In this document: piece after piece, positions 12,797-24,800 of the stretch
How positions within the stretch are numbered: position 1 is the stretch's first letter
How the letters are laid out: every line of letters starts with the position of its first letter
Origin: Annona cherimola
Lineage: Eukaryota; Streptophyta; Magnoliopsida; Magnoliales; Annonaceae
Assembly: GCA_030490835.1 (NCBI GenBank)
Contig: CM059971.1
Span: forward strand, 2,860,545 to 2,924,544
DNA length: 64,000 nt
Direction of reading: 5' to 3'
Notes under the pieces: generated by a model
What the model was told of the DNA's origin: nothing
The model's input: only the letters and a program-made list of their open reading frames with translations
Databases searched by the model: none
Translations under genes and position numbers: made by a program

Positions 12797-12970
12797 GAGT
12801 TGTGATCATTTACGACCGGTCGGTCGAATCCATCGTTTCCGACCAGCGCTCGCAGCCGTTGGATCGTGCGGAGGAAGCGTAGACCGTTGGATGAATCGTC
12901 AAAGAGACTGCGCCGCAGCAGAGGAATTAATGCCCGAGAAAATACATACCAGCCCCTGTCAGAATGAAGA
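12797..12970 (+). repeat. Left terminal inverted repeat of the Pack-MULE
   Basis: Pairs with 14590-14763 in inverted orientation. The outer 30 bases match best; further in, matching blocks are separated by small gaps. It contains the palindromic core GACCGGTC. Confidence 0.8.
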
Positions 12971-13028
12971 TTTTCGACCGGTCCCCTCCCTAACCTCTCT
13001 CGTCTCTCGTCTCCCTCCCGCTGTCTGT

Positions 13029-13065
13029 CTCGTCTCCCTCCCTCCCTCCCTCCCTCCCTCCCTCC

Positions 13066-13119
<54 letters not shown>
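13029..13119. repeat. Compound microsatellite (CCCT)n-(TC)n
   Basis: A CCCTCCCT run (about 13037-13068) is followed by about 25 TC units up to 13119, inside the Pack-MULE just left of the captured exon. Minus-strand translations of it give the artificial RERERE open frame. Confidence 0.95.
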
Positions 13120-13120
<1 letters not shown>

Positions 13121-13137
13121 ACAGGCGATCTCTCTCG

Positions 13138-14300
13138 TCTTCCGACATACTCGCCGCCATGGATCAAGCCGTCGCCAATGGGGTGGACATAATCTTGCTG
13201 TCTGTGGGCGCTAATGGGTATCCGCCGAGGTACTCCGATGATTCGATTGCCATCGGGGCGTTTGGATCTATGCAAAAGGGCATTGTCGTCTCATGCTCGG
13301 TGGGGAATTCCGGCCGTGAACATTGCACCGTGGATTTTAACCGACGGCGCTTCGATGATCGACAGGGAGTTCCCCGCTGATGTCATTCTCGGCGATGGAA
13401 GTGTCTATGGTGGAGTGTTGCTCTACGCCGGCGATCCATGTGACGACAATCTGCTGGTTGTCTATGGCGGGGACTGCGACAACAACTTCTGCTTGTCCGG
13501 CCAGCTCGATCCGTTGAGAGTCGCCGGGAAAATTGTGCTTTGCGACTGCGGAAACGCCCGCGTGGAGAAGGGCGCCTCAGTGAAGCAGGCTTGTGGGGCC
13601 GGCATGATCCTTGCCAATACGGATGAAAACGGTGAAGAGCTGATTGTTGATACACATCTCATCCCCGCCACGATAGTCGGTGCGAGAGCCGGCGATAGGA
13701 TGCGAGGCTATGTGCGGTCAGACTCATCCCCGCCACGATGGTCGGTGCCAGAGCCGGCAACAGGATGCGAGGCTATGCGCAGTCAGACTCATCCCCTACA
13801 GGCACAATCCGATTCCGCGGCACGGTGATTGGGTCGTTGTCGACGTCTCCCAAAGTGGTTGCTTTCTCCAGCCGGGGGCCCAACTATCAAACGGCGGAAA
13901 TTCTCAAGCCTGATGTCATCGCGCGCGGGCGTCAACATCTTGGCGGGTTGGACCGGCTTCACCAGCCCCACAGATCTCGACATAGATCCCAGGCTGGTTG
14001 ATTTCAACATCATTTCCGGCACGTCCAGGGCCTGCCCGCACGTCTCAAGCCCTGCCGCTTTGCTCCGGAAAGCCCACCCGACCCGGAGCCCCGCTGAAAT
14101 CAAGTCAGCGCTCATGATGACGGCCTACAACACAGACAATGCCGAAGGAGTGGTCGGAGATCTCGCCACTGGAAAGGAATCGACGCCATTCGTCCACGGC
14201 GTCGGGCATGTGAATCCCAACAAAGCTCTAGATCCGTGACTCGTCTACGACCTGGATGCTGACGACTACATAGCATTCCTCTGAATCAGAAAGAGATATT
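13138..14300 (+). pseudogene. Subtilisin-like serine protease (SBT/subtilase) fragment, broken
   Basis: Plant subtilases are secreted Ser proteases. This fragment covers the middle and C-terminal part of the S8 and PA domains: SDILAAMDQAV, then SCSVGNSG with the conserved Asn region, VNIAPWILTDGAS, REFPADVILGDG, AGKIVLCD, AGMILANTDENGEEL, AFSSRGPN, the catalytic-Ser block ISGTSRACPH (Ser codon 14024-14026) and TPFVHGVGHVNPNKALDP. The Asp and His catalytic blocks and the propeptide are absent on the left. Three breaks shift the frame: a deletion near 13313, a 65-bp tandem duplication (13661-13725, 13726-13790), and one extra base near 13928. LDP is followed by an in-frame TGA at 14237, after which LVYDLDADDYIAFL is still readable. 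It is much richer in GC than the flanks. Read as a captured relic. Confidence 0.93.
13661..13790. repeat. 65-bp tandem duplication inside the subtilase fragment
   Basis: Both units start ATCCCCGCCACGAT and end GTCAGACTC and differ at about five bases. Sixty-five is not a multiple of three, so the duplication itself breaks the frame. Confidence 0.92.
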
Positions 14301-14589
14301 GGAGTTACCATAAGATAAATCCTCCCTATGCAACGACCATTGAGCATCTCCCTGTGTAAGCATCGACGAGTAATCCTCCAATTAGAGGCAGCATCGCTGT
14401 GACCCCAATCCAGTAGTTCACGTTCTTGGCTGCTGTATCAGGATCTTGACGCAGGATTTTAATGAGATGGACAATGAGGTTTGTTGCCAACCCAAACTAG
14501 CTCAGTGCCTTGCTGAATTCCAGAGCTATTCCAGCAAGAATACCTCAGGGAGGAGGGAGACTAGATGCGGGACGACTGAGCTTGCTATC

Positions 14590-14763
14590 GTCCAGCCTGA
14601 CAGGGGCCTGTCGGTAAAAATTCTCTCGCATTAATTGCGCTCCCAGCTTCCACAAAGTATGCCTCTCATCCAACGGCCAGAAATGAGCCCGTAATATCCA
14701 ACGAGCGAGAGGCGTGGTCGATAACACCCCGTGTAACCGACCGGTCGGAAAAGATCAAAACTC
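14590..14763 (-). repeat. Right terminal inverted repeat of the Pack-MULE
   Basis: Inverted partner of 12797-12970. It ends GATCAAAACTC directly before the 9-bp target duplication at 14764. Confidence 0.8.
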
Positions 14764-14772
14764 CACGAAAAA

Positions 14773-15680
14773 ACTCTATTGTTTAATTTCTAATTTCTAT
14801 TTTTATGATGGTTAGAAATTGTGGCAAGTACATTTGAGGTAGTGGGTTTGAATTACATCTTAGCAGAATTAGTTAATTTTCTTTTAGCAATTAATCTATG
14901 TGGGACCCACAAAGAGTTAAGATTTGATTTTTAAATTTTAAATTTTAAAATTAATTGTTATAGAGAATATTCGGAGATTGCAATTAAGTGAGGAGTTGGG
15001 AAAGTGGAAAAGTGTGAATGTAGAGAGATTTAAGAGAATTTTATTATTTATTTGTGATTTGGAAGAAAAGAAAGGATGAACCAAAAAAGCTATTCAAAAG
15101 AGGAATTTGTTGTGGATTGAAACCGGGAAGGAAACAAATTATTGTCATTCAGAAAATTAATCCGTGGGTTCTACAAAACATAAGTAAATAAATAATAAAA
15201 AATTTTAGAGCTACATATATCGTGTGAATTAAATTATTTTGAAGATAATTTATGAAAATTATTTGTTAAATGATTTTTCGATGGGATGGCTAGCAATAAA
15301 AAAATGATTGGAGAAAATGATGATTGTGATAAAATAATATTTGTGAGTCAGTAATTTCTGTCCATTAGAAATTTTATGGAATCGGGAAAGCATGCGGAGT
15401 ATAGTTAGATATTATATAATTTAATAGATTTCAAATTTTTTTAGGTGATTGGGGTTATTTGAATTTATTGTGTTGTATATAAATTACGTTGATTAAATGG
15501 GTTATCTTGACGAGGTTACACCTAGTTTTATATCTAGGATGAATATTATATATATATATATGGAACGTACTTTGTCTATGGAGTCTAAAATCACCCAATG
15601 AATATTGTAAATATAATAATATATTATTTTAGAGCGCTGAAAGTGAAACCTCCTTAACTTTCATCATCTTTTTTGCTAAA
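14773..15680. other. Gene-less AT-rich stretch
   Basis: No coding frame or known repeat is recognised. A box B-like GGGTTTGAATTAC near 14850 hints at an old SINE, but box A is not convincing. Confidence 0.3.
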
Positions 15681-15694
15681 TATATTATATATTG

Positions 15695-16530
15695 CTGATG
15701 GAAGTTTAACTCTTCCGGTGCTTATGTGTAATACAACTTTCTATGTGTTTACGGAATTTAAAATCTTCCGAAAAGGTGGTATATAATATAACGGATCAAT
15801 ATAAATTATTATAGAAGTTTAAGAACTTCATGAGCCGGTTACTTTTGATGGAGCGTGTTACACTTACTGTGCCGGATTGTTTATAATATACGTATAATAT
15901 AAATATAGATCGGATAAAATTTTGAAACTTTCAGGATTGGTTGTATATAATTTTATCTACGATTGTGTATGGCGAGAATGACAGGTATAATATTTTACCT
16001 ATGATGGTGAAGTAAAAATTCGTAGAAAATCTATGAATATCTAGCAGATTAACATCATGCCTGGAGCCACTGAGGTCGTGCCCAGTGGTGCAGGACATAG
16101 CCTCACAAGTAAGTGGTCCTGACTTCGACTCTCCCCTGCAGCATTTCTGAAGTAGTGGCGTTGCAAGTCTCTCCAAGTTTGTGGGAGCCGTCCACTAATG
16201 GGAGTTTAGAAATAGTAGATAATTGTTAGCGAAATTGTAAGAATGTCTTAGAATTTAATTGTAATACCAGTTGAGATTGTAATGTATGAATACTCATCAT
16301 CCCTGAAGGATATTAACGAGATAAATTATTTTCGAATTTGAATAAAATTATAATATAGGATGGAGTCACATTTCAATGTTTATAAAATTTATATCAATAT
16401 ACAATTGTAACAGGAGTAAACTTTTGCTGGAACTATGGTGGAGTTTATATAAATATATATTATCTATAATATATGATATATATTTATAGATGGAATTTTT
16501 CATCCCAATGTTGTATATATTTATACATGG
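15695..16530. repeat. Irregular array of short inverted repeats in AT-rich DNA
   Basis: Small hairpin-capable motifs recur every 40-80 bases: GGAAGTTTAACTCTTCC at about 15701, CGGAATTTAAAATCTTCCG at about 15752, GAAGTTTAAGAACTTC at about 15815, and GATGGAATTTTTCATCC at about 16490. They are separated by TATAATATA-type spacers. The array is interrupted by the SINE-like element at 16045. Function and class are unknown. Confidence 0.45.
16045..16265 (+). mobile_element. tRNA-related SINE-like element
   Basis: Contains a box A-like GTGGTGCAGGACATAG near 16085 and a box B-like CTTCGACTCTCCC at about 16122-16134, followed by a body ending in T- and A-rich sequence. The head aligns with the element at 893-1110 (GGTTCAGGACATAG). 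No target duplication was found. Confidence 0.45.
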
Positions 16531-17754
16531 CACTTAAGCGTCCAAAATGTGTAACCTTCAGCGCAACATATATATTCCCTATATAAATATGTGTGTGTGT
16601 AATTTGAACGCCCGGTATAATATATATAAATAATAAAATATGAATTTTTTTTATAATATTATAAATTGAGGTCGCATAATGTTCATCAGGTTATGTATTA
16701 ATATTCGTAATTTTTCATCAAAACAGACTGAGAAAATATTATATAAATTTAGATATTATGAGTGGTGGAATATTGTTTCAGTAGATGCGAATGCATACAA
16801 ATCCCGAACTAAGGGCTGGCATTGTGCTACTTCCACTGTGGACGACTCCGAAATTCGTTAAACTCCTAGACACATATGTTCAGGAGAAGAAATTTCGGTG
16901 GTGGGCGAAAATATGCAAGTTGAGATATTTAGAAATCCTTGAACCGTCCACTGTAGATAATTAAATAACATACTGGAGTTTTAATTAAAATTGTGCGTAT
17001 GAGGATTTATATATGAGATATTATTATTTGATGACAAACAAAAATAAATAAGTTATACGTTGTAACAGAGATATTTTATTTTATTTATTTATTTTTATTT
17101 GTTGGTTTAGAATAAATTAATAAGACTTATTCCTATTAACTCAGTGGATATTTCTGATTAATTTTGAATGTTACTGAATGAAGTATTAATTATTAAATTT
17201 ATTGAAACATAACTTATCCGGATTTGCCGCCCAATTAGGGTGGTCAACAACCGATAGATTTGGGTAGTGACACCAACGTTTTTAAGATTTGGCCAACCGA
17301 GCTAATGATATGGTGATCAGTTCTGATGGATCTAGAGGTCGTGAGAAACCTATTAGGCGGGCACCATCATCTTCTCTACAGCAACTTTTGATCGTGGTCA
17401 TCTACAACAACAAACTGGATATTTCTTGAAAAAAATTCTGGAATGTAAACGGTTAGCCAGCAGAAATTCAAGAGATCCCGAAGCATCATGGAGATTCAGC
17501 GGCCAGAAAAAAATTCAGCACCTAATTGAAGCAAGCAGCATCTTTGAAAGCTAGGCTGCATGATTGAAGTTGGGCTCTGTTAAAGAAAGGTGGCATCCCC
17601 GGCCATGGCACCAATGCACATACCGGACACAACTTCTACACAAGAAATGGAAAAAAGCAAAAGAGCAGCATCACTTAAGCCTAGCCGCCCGCAACAATCC
17701 AATGAACGTTTGATGTCTCAACGGAAAGAATTAAATACTCAACTAAGAGTGCGT
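16531..17754. other. Gene-less stretch
   Basis: Mostly AT-rich sequence. Positions 17225-17600 are less AT-rich but have no recognisable protein. The plus-strand frame 17590-17778 (PAMAPMHIPDTTSTQ...) is short and matches no family I know. Confidence 0.4.
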
Positions 17755-17970
17755 GTTACAATTGATAAAAAATGTTAAGTTAAAACTTTTCAATTTAAAA
17801 TTTTCAGCTATCATGATTTCTATAAAACTATTCACGTAATTAACTTATTTATTTTAATTTTATCGTCTTTACTATTCATCATTATCTCTATCATATTACA
17901 TAATTTGATAGCTTTTACTTTTCAAAATTTTTCATCATTTGTTTTATTTATTAACAAACATACTCTAAAT
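17755..17970. mobile_element. Degenerate Tourist-like MITE (family T)
   Basis: Shares the family interior (AAAACTTTTCAATTTAAAATT, then TTATTTATTTTAATTTTATC, then TATCATATTACAT) and a decayed end AACAAACATACTCT. The left terminal repeat is eroded. Confidence 0.55.
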
Positions 17971-20900
17971 CCGAGCGAACAGTGGAAGTGGTGAAGCAAT
18001 ACAGCTATCGTGCGGAAGTGAGTGCGCGTAGTATTAATGCCCATTCCAATTGCTCAGCTTACATTTTAAGCATTCAAAGATGAGTAAAATACATCTGAAC
18101 CGTCCAAAATACAACAACTGTACATAAGATACAACTTAATTTGAGATACATGCCGATTCACTACGTACACGTAAGAGCTTGCAGCTGTTCTTTATTCTTA
18201 TAGAAAGGGGTTGGGTAAGGCTTCAATTTCAACGAATCTTCGTCCACGTTTTCATTAAGTTTTTAATTTCAAGCTCACGAGTTTAGAGAAATCTGAGGGG
18301 AGAGAAGATCTTCCTCATGTAAGTCTTCCGGATTTATTTTCTTTTTTATTAATTTTATATTTTTATTTTCTTTCATTTTTAGTTGAATTTTCTTCATTTT
18401 ATTGCACTTTGATTTTTATTTATGATTTTATTTGGATATTTAGTTTAATAATTTTTTTTTCAAATAATTTAAGCTTCATTGTCTCTTTATGGATTTGACT
18501 AGTCTCACTATTATTTTGCGTTATAATTAGTTGTTAGTTTTAATGTAATACGAAATAATTTAAGATTGGTGATTATGGATTACTAATGACATGCACCTGT
18601 GTACTTTTCTATACAAGCACACTTATGACTTTGGTCCTCACAATCATAACTCATAAGTGAGACTTACAAGTGTCATTAAGATCAGACAAAAGTGCACCAG
18701 CTTTTCAGTTGGTGAATCGTGAAGGTTCACTGTTTTAATCAAAAGTATATATTATGTCTTGTTTACGTAATTATTTTTTATTGTAGAATTTTGGTGATTT
18801 ATGAATTTCACTGTTGCAATTTATTTTAATCATAAAAATACTAAAATTCCTATTATCATTGGTGAAGTTATGTTTTCGCCTGTTTTTGTATAGTTTTGAT
18901 CATTTTAAATACCTTATGTATTATAAAAAAGTACCTTATATTTTTTAATTTTGATTATTTAAAGTATCTTTTGTATAAAAAAGGTATAATTTTTTTAATC
19001 TTCGCCCTTGCTCCTTATGCATATTTCTTACTATATATTATACATATTTAATATAATATTATATATTTCTATGTAAATGTATGAAATTTTATTGAAATTA
19101 TATATATATATATATCCATGTTTTGTCATGCAATGTAGATTTTTTGTGTGGTATTTGCTTTAGATGAATATATTTATTTTAGGGAGAAATACTCTTTATC
19201 CTCATGAACACAAATATTCACTCTGAATAATAGCATGCGACACAACTATAAACTTCTCTCGATCCGGGAGTGTAGTGTTGTACTTTTACACGCACCACAT
19301 CAACACCTCATCTATCATCTCTTCACAAGACTACTTTTCTATAATGTAAAATATTCACATTAACTTGGGACTATTTATTTTCATTACTTTATATTGTGAA
19401 ATACTTTTTGTAAGAGAAATTACTAGTTTATTAATCTATATGTCATATAAATCATGCAAATCAAATTTAGATATTGTTCACAATCTTCGCAAAAATTTGG
19501 ATATTATTTCAAAAATAATTTATATTACTTTTGACAGTAATATAGTTTGTATAATCTAATTAAATCGTACTATCATCACAATATTAGACAATCATATTTT
19601 AAAAAAAATTGGTCTCATCGAGAAGGACAACATCAAAGATAAATATACACATCTAGGACTGGGTGACTTGAGATTAGTCCGCCCTTAGATAGGTTAGTAA
19701 TTCAGATATTATATTTTTGAACATGATACATGAGTTTTTTTATTTCTAAAAAATAAAATATATAAAAATATAAAATTTCTCATGCTAATTACCAAGGTAG
19801 GTGGGGCGCGCATGTTCACGGAAAAATTATAAAAATGATTTTTTGATATTTCAAAAATAAGATTTTAATTATAAACTAATTAATATATAGACGGTATATT
19901 GGGCTATTAGTAACGATTGATTATTTTCAAGTGAGGTTGTTCGATTGTTTGCATAGCCCATAGGTGCCGATTGGTGCTTGCCACCACGCAAGTCCAAGTT
20001 TCCTACTTTAGCTTATGCACCCTTGAAGTACACAACGTTCTTGCTACATACTTACTCTAATTAGTCTTATTGTCAAAAATCATGTTAATAATGTTACATT
20101 TAAGAGACATTTATTATTATTATTTTTTACTTTGGATAGACATTTATTAAAATGCTTTTGAATCCCAAAAAGCAAGGATTCAATATTGGAATAGGTATAT
20201 TTTATATGGGAGTGCTTCCATGAAACTCTTTCTTTATATAGCCCCTTACATTTTTAAAATATTGATAATTGATGAAAAATTCACTTAATTCATTGTGTTT
20301 AACATCATTTCTAATATTCTGGAAACACTTTTATTTTTTAAAATTTTATTGTATATGGGTAAATGATCCTATAAAGTACGATTACATTCTAATACATATG
20401 TAAATGGATCTAAGCATTTTTTCTAATTTATACATAATTGTACCTATTTTTAAGAAAATGTGACCTATGCACATATTTGATTTGAATGAAATTTAATCTC
20501 CTAGCTAAGCAGATGATATTAAATATAATGAATGGATTGTATTTTTCATTAAATATCAAAATCTTAAAAATAGAGTGGGTTACACGAAATCACTTCTATG
20601 TGACAAGCCTGTATTCTACATGCACTCGTGTATGACTTTTTTTTTTTATTTGTATTTCATATATTACAATCATCTCAACCATTGTATTACAATTAGCGCC
20701 AACAAGATTTTCTAAACAATATTTTCTCAACCAATTCTATATTCATCTACACGTTCTGGATTTTCCTCATACCCTTTCTACATCACCTAACTTGAAAGGC
20801 AAAAAACTTAATATAGCCGACCCTCCAAACCCATCAATGGATCATGTAACTGGAAACTGCTTTCATGGCTATCCTTGTTGAAACTAGTGTATGATATTCT

Positions 20901-21164
20901 CATCAATCATGACCCATCCATGCACTCTCCCATCCCTTGCTTCTTGTTTTTAATTATTTCATATTAACCTTTCAAACTCACAAATGTGTATCGCTGCATT
21001 GTACCTACATAAATCATGAATATTGTGTAAAGCAAAAATTAATATTTTTGTGCGTTATTTTAAGTCAATCTCATTTATCTTTTTATCTTCTTTTTTTTTT
21101 GTTTCCTCGACTTTCATCAACGTTATTTTAATGCTTCTAGCTCTTTGAATTATTCTTAACAGCT
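17971..21164. other. Gene-less stretch
   Basis: Three kilobases of AT-rich DNA without a supported gene. Positions 18220-18330 have a leader-like look with a possible splice donor (CATGTAAGT), but no exon follows. Positions 20210-20600 carry a copy of the dispersed AT-rich repeat (family R) also seen at 27.9-28.6 kb and 36.8-37.8 kb. Confidence 0.4.
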
Positions 21165-21503
21165 ATGGAGATTAGTAATAAAGAAGAACAACATGGTGCT
21201 TCCGGAGAGCAGCAAAATTATCTCCCATCATATGTTATTTTTGATATCTTGACATGGATACCTTTGAAAGACATACAAGTGTGTAGATGGGTCTCGAAAT
21301 CATGGAAGAGTATCACCTACGAGCCCAATTTCAAGCACCCACACTGCCAGAGAACCCAAGCCATATCTGATTTTTTTTTTTTCCTTCAAAACATGGTTAG
21401 ATGTCACTATAAGTCCACATTTTCATCGCTCTATAAATCTCCAGGCAACCCGAAATTATCACTTTTTACCAGAGGAAGTGAAGATCATACTACGGAACGT
21501 TGA
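21165..21503 (+). pseudogene. Truncated F-box protein
   Basis: The 112-codon frame starts MEISNKEEQHG and contains a clear F-box helix pattern at about residues 24-60: LPSYVIFDILTWIPLKDI, then VCRWVSKSWKSI and EPNFKHPH. F-box proteins bind SKP1 and give target choice to SCF ubiquitin ligases. Typical plant members are 350-450 residues with a C-terminal F-box-associated or Kelch region. Here the frame ends soon after a run of Phe encoded by a T-tract at about 21370-21382, which is a likely slippage site. The following sequence does not continue a recognisable domain. I read it as a relic, though a short F-box protein cannot be excluded. Confidence 0.7.
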
Positions 21504-23600
21504 AAGATATTAGCATTTTCACCCCAAAATACACAATTCATTTCCTGTGAATATGTACAAGTCAGATCAAAAAATTTTTATATTACAATTGCATTACATG
21601 CGTATCATAAGTTAAATCTATATTGCTCAAGTCATCATGTTGTTGGTGAACTATCCACATATAGTGCCCATGTTTGTCATGTCCATCTTGCTGTTACACT
21701 TTTGCCTATGTTGAATGATGATGTCATTTGATAAATAACTAATAAATCATATAAGAAAGATAATATAAATCAATCATCTAATAAGAAATGGAAGATGTTA
21801 ATTTTACAATGCAACAATATTTATTTTTGTAAAAAAGTAATAGAGATAATAAACAATTATGAACAAGAAATAGTGTAGAATTCTAATATCAACATGCTTA
21901 TGTTTTTCATATATTTCATATAGGACAATTATGATGAAGAAATAGTATAAAATTCTAATATCAGCATACTAATATTTCTATATGGCACACTAAATTCATA
22001 TTTATGTTTAAAATAATTTATATAATGATGTGAAACCAGACAACTAGATCTTCTATATGAAATTTAACAATCGTTAAATTCATAATTTTGTTTTAAATAA
22101 TTTGTATAGTTATATGCTAACTATATAACTAGATCTTATATATAAAGGTCAATTAATCATTAGAATAGTGTAAGATCCCAAAACTAGCATGCTAATGTCT
22201 TTATAAAGCATATTAATTTTATAAGTCTATTTTAAATATTTTAAATGCATTCCAAAATAGTAAAAAATAAATAATATTTGATCCATTTGTTATTCAAAAC
22301 TGACTTCCAACTAAAGGATTTCTTTTGCCAACACCAAAATATTTTTTATATTCATTTGCGAAATTAATATGTCTAATATTTTGTCCTAAAATAGCTATTT
22401 TACACATATATTTGTAAAATTAGCATCTCCTATAGGATTTGAATTAAATTTAGAATTTATTAAATCACTTTTTTCTCAAAATTTATTGGGAATCTATTCA
22501 TTATAATAGTGTAGAATTCTACAATTAGCATATTAATGCTCCAATGTAGCATACTAAATTCGCAAGTGTATTTTAACTATTTTTTATAAGATATCTATAA
22601 GACTAAATTTTCTACACACAACCCACTTCGTAAAAAGGTATCGGATTTCAGAATTTGCATGATAAAATTTCTATATAGCATACTAACTTCTATGTTTATT
22701 TTAGCTAATTTTTATAAGGATAATGAAAATTCTATACGAAAATATAAAACCAAATTGTAAAAATCAGTGTGTGCCCTTTTATTGTACGTATACAGAAATA
22801 TTGAAATTAAACGGACATCAAAATTATAAATGAAAATATACCATTTTATGGATGCAATATTAATAGACGTGGGGTCATAAAAAAATTAATTGACATTAAA
22901 TCATTCTATATAACACATGCAAAAATGTAGCTACTTTAATTTGACAAGTTAGATCTCCCTGTTATGGTTTCAAAACCCATTTAATTTCAATTCATCCATC
23001 ACAAGCGTATTGCCATCAATAAACAATAGAAAATATTTCACCATCTTTTTCCACATTTTATAAATTTTAAATTTTTTTCAATTTTGCAGGTGTACCTTTA
23101 GCCAATATTTTGGGTGCCAACTTTGTCCACCTTCCTTCTTTCTCCTGAAAGTCTTTGATTATAGATGAAAATTTTGCAGCAAAAATCAATGCAGCATTTT
23201 TTTGAGCTGTGATTTCATTTTGTGAGCACCGAAATCTTCTGCACCACCGAATTCCTGTGAGCTTTGATTTTTTTTCCTTCTCGCCATCGGTTTAGCTCCA
23301 GTAATTCCTTTTGAGCATTGATTTTTTATTTTTTTATTCTGACCACCGTTCTGTATCTCGTATTCGTGTGAGCTTTGATGTTTTTTTTTGCTAATGGCCA
23401 CCCATATTTTAGGGGCCAAAAATGAGCGGGAGCTCTTTTTTAATGCAGTTGAAGACTCGCACGTTTCCAGACAATGCGTACACGCATATAAAATCGGACT
23501 ACACACCCGAAATTTTCAACGACCTAGATTGAAGCCGCAAGAAGAAACGGACGGATTGCGCACCTGCCCGGTAATTCAGCTGAAGCTTTGTTGGACCCGA
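21504..23600. other. Gene-less AT-rich stretch
   Basis: Repeated phrases such as AGCATGCTAATGT and AGCATACTAA with ATTCTAATATC recur from 21890 to 22690, suggesting old degenerate repeats. Positions 23090-23400 are less AT-rich with a repeated GAGCTTTGATTTTTT motif. No gene is supported. Confidence 0.4.
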
Positions 23601-23613
23601 ATGTGCAGTCGGA

Positions 23614-24312
23614 ATGCGTTGTAACATGGGCCCCACACATATTAGATCACAATGAAACTTTATACAATCATTTATCCATATAAAAATCATACTTTAGACG
23701 GTTTAGATGTTGAAAATAATACTTTAAACTTAATATTTATATTAAACTGTTTTATTACGTTGATTTTGCACCATTTTAAGATGAGGATCACAAACATATT
23801 GTATTTAGATGAAAATTGGTATGTTAATAAAGCGGACAATTCTAAATACAATGGGTGAGAAGGATTTCCCATTCATAATCATGCGAGGCCCACAGTGCAT
23901 GAACTGCATGGTGCAATCGAATGCACTAGAACAAATCACTATATATACATATATTATATATGGGATTTATTCGAGTGCATGCGACTGCACCGTGCAGTCC
24001 ATGCACTGTAGGCCCCACCTGATCATAAATGGAAAATCCACCCCACCCATTGTATTTAGAATTGTTCACTTTAATAGCATACCAATTTTCATCCAAATCC
24101 AACATGTATATAGTCCCCATCTTGAAATGGTGCAAAATGAACGTAATAAAATAGTTTAATGTAAATATCAAGTTTAAAGTGGTTTTTTCAACATCTAAAC
24201 CGTCTAAAGTATGATTTATATATGGATAAATGAGTGTATAAAGTTTCATTACAATCTAACATGTGTGGGGTCCATTTTACAGCGGACTGCACCGTAATTA
24301 CGGTGCAGTCCG
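23614..24312. mobile_element. Large foldback element with 30-bp palindromic end (family R)
   Basis: The left arm (about 23630-23935) and the reverse complement of 23945-24285 are closely similar: AATGAAACTTTATACA, TTTAGACGGTTTAGATGTTG, TTTTGCACCATTT, GATGAAAATTGGTATG and TCTAAATACAATGGGTG occur in both. Only a short AT-rich spacer separates them. The right end contains a perfect 30-bp palindrome at 24283-24312 with centre GTAATTAC. The shadow open frames on both strands arise from this symmetry. Confidence 0.8.
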
Positions 24313-24800
24313 ACTGCACACGATCGGGTCTCATTATATATATTCTAGTGCAGGCAATTACACCGTAAATTATGATATAATTGTCTCAAAATGGGACTCA
24401 GATGATCATAAAATTATCACATACTTCATCCATTATATTTAAAATAATTTATTTTATTAGCATATAAATTTTCATCCAAATTAAATTTGTGTATGAACCC
24501 TTTTTGAAAATAGAATAAATTCAGCATAGTAAAATAGTTTAACGTAAACAATAATTTCAAAGTTGTTTTTCAATATGCAAATTATCTTATATAATTTATA
24601 TATGGATATATAAATTATTATATAAAGTATCGATATATTTAAGTACATCTGGGGCTCATTTTGAGGCAACTACATCATAATGCCCCACACAATAACATAT
24701 GTTATATAATATAGGAAATTATTTAAGTGCAAACTGACTGCACCATAATTAAGATATAGTCCGCCCAAAATGGGCCCCACGTGTATTAAAATTAATATTT
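24313..24800. repeat. Partial copies of repeat family R
   Basis: Carries the family landmarks CAATTACACCGTAA, AAATTTTCATCCAAATT and ACTGCACCATAATTA in a more decayed state than the foldback beside it. Confidence 0.55.

Larger units (their letters stand above)
12797..14763. mobile_element. Pack-MULE (Mutator-like element carrying a gene fragment)
   Basis: The element is bounded by the perfect 9-bp direct repeat CACGAAAAA at 12788-12796 and 14764-14772. The left end GAGTTGTGATCATTTACGAC and the inverted right end GAGTTTTGATCTTTTCCGAC both run into CGGTCGGT. Weaker inverted similarity continues about 170 bp inward (landmarks CCGTTGGATGA, GAATTAATGC, CCCCTGTCAG). A 9-bp target duplication with long terminal inverted repeats is the signature of Mutator-like elements. 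The interior has no transposase but carries a GC-rich subtilase fragment, so it is a gene-capturing, non-autonomous element. Confidence 0.9.

Noticed and set aside
12766..13275. 169-codon minus-strand frame with RERERE repeats
   Set aside because: Produced by the (TC)n microsatellite and antisense to the subtilase fragment.
23652..24249. Pairs of similar open frames on both strands, one set starting MKLYT(L/I)IYPY
   Set aside because: They mirror each other because the DNA is a foldback; no protein is implied.
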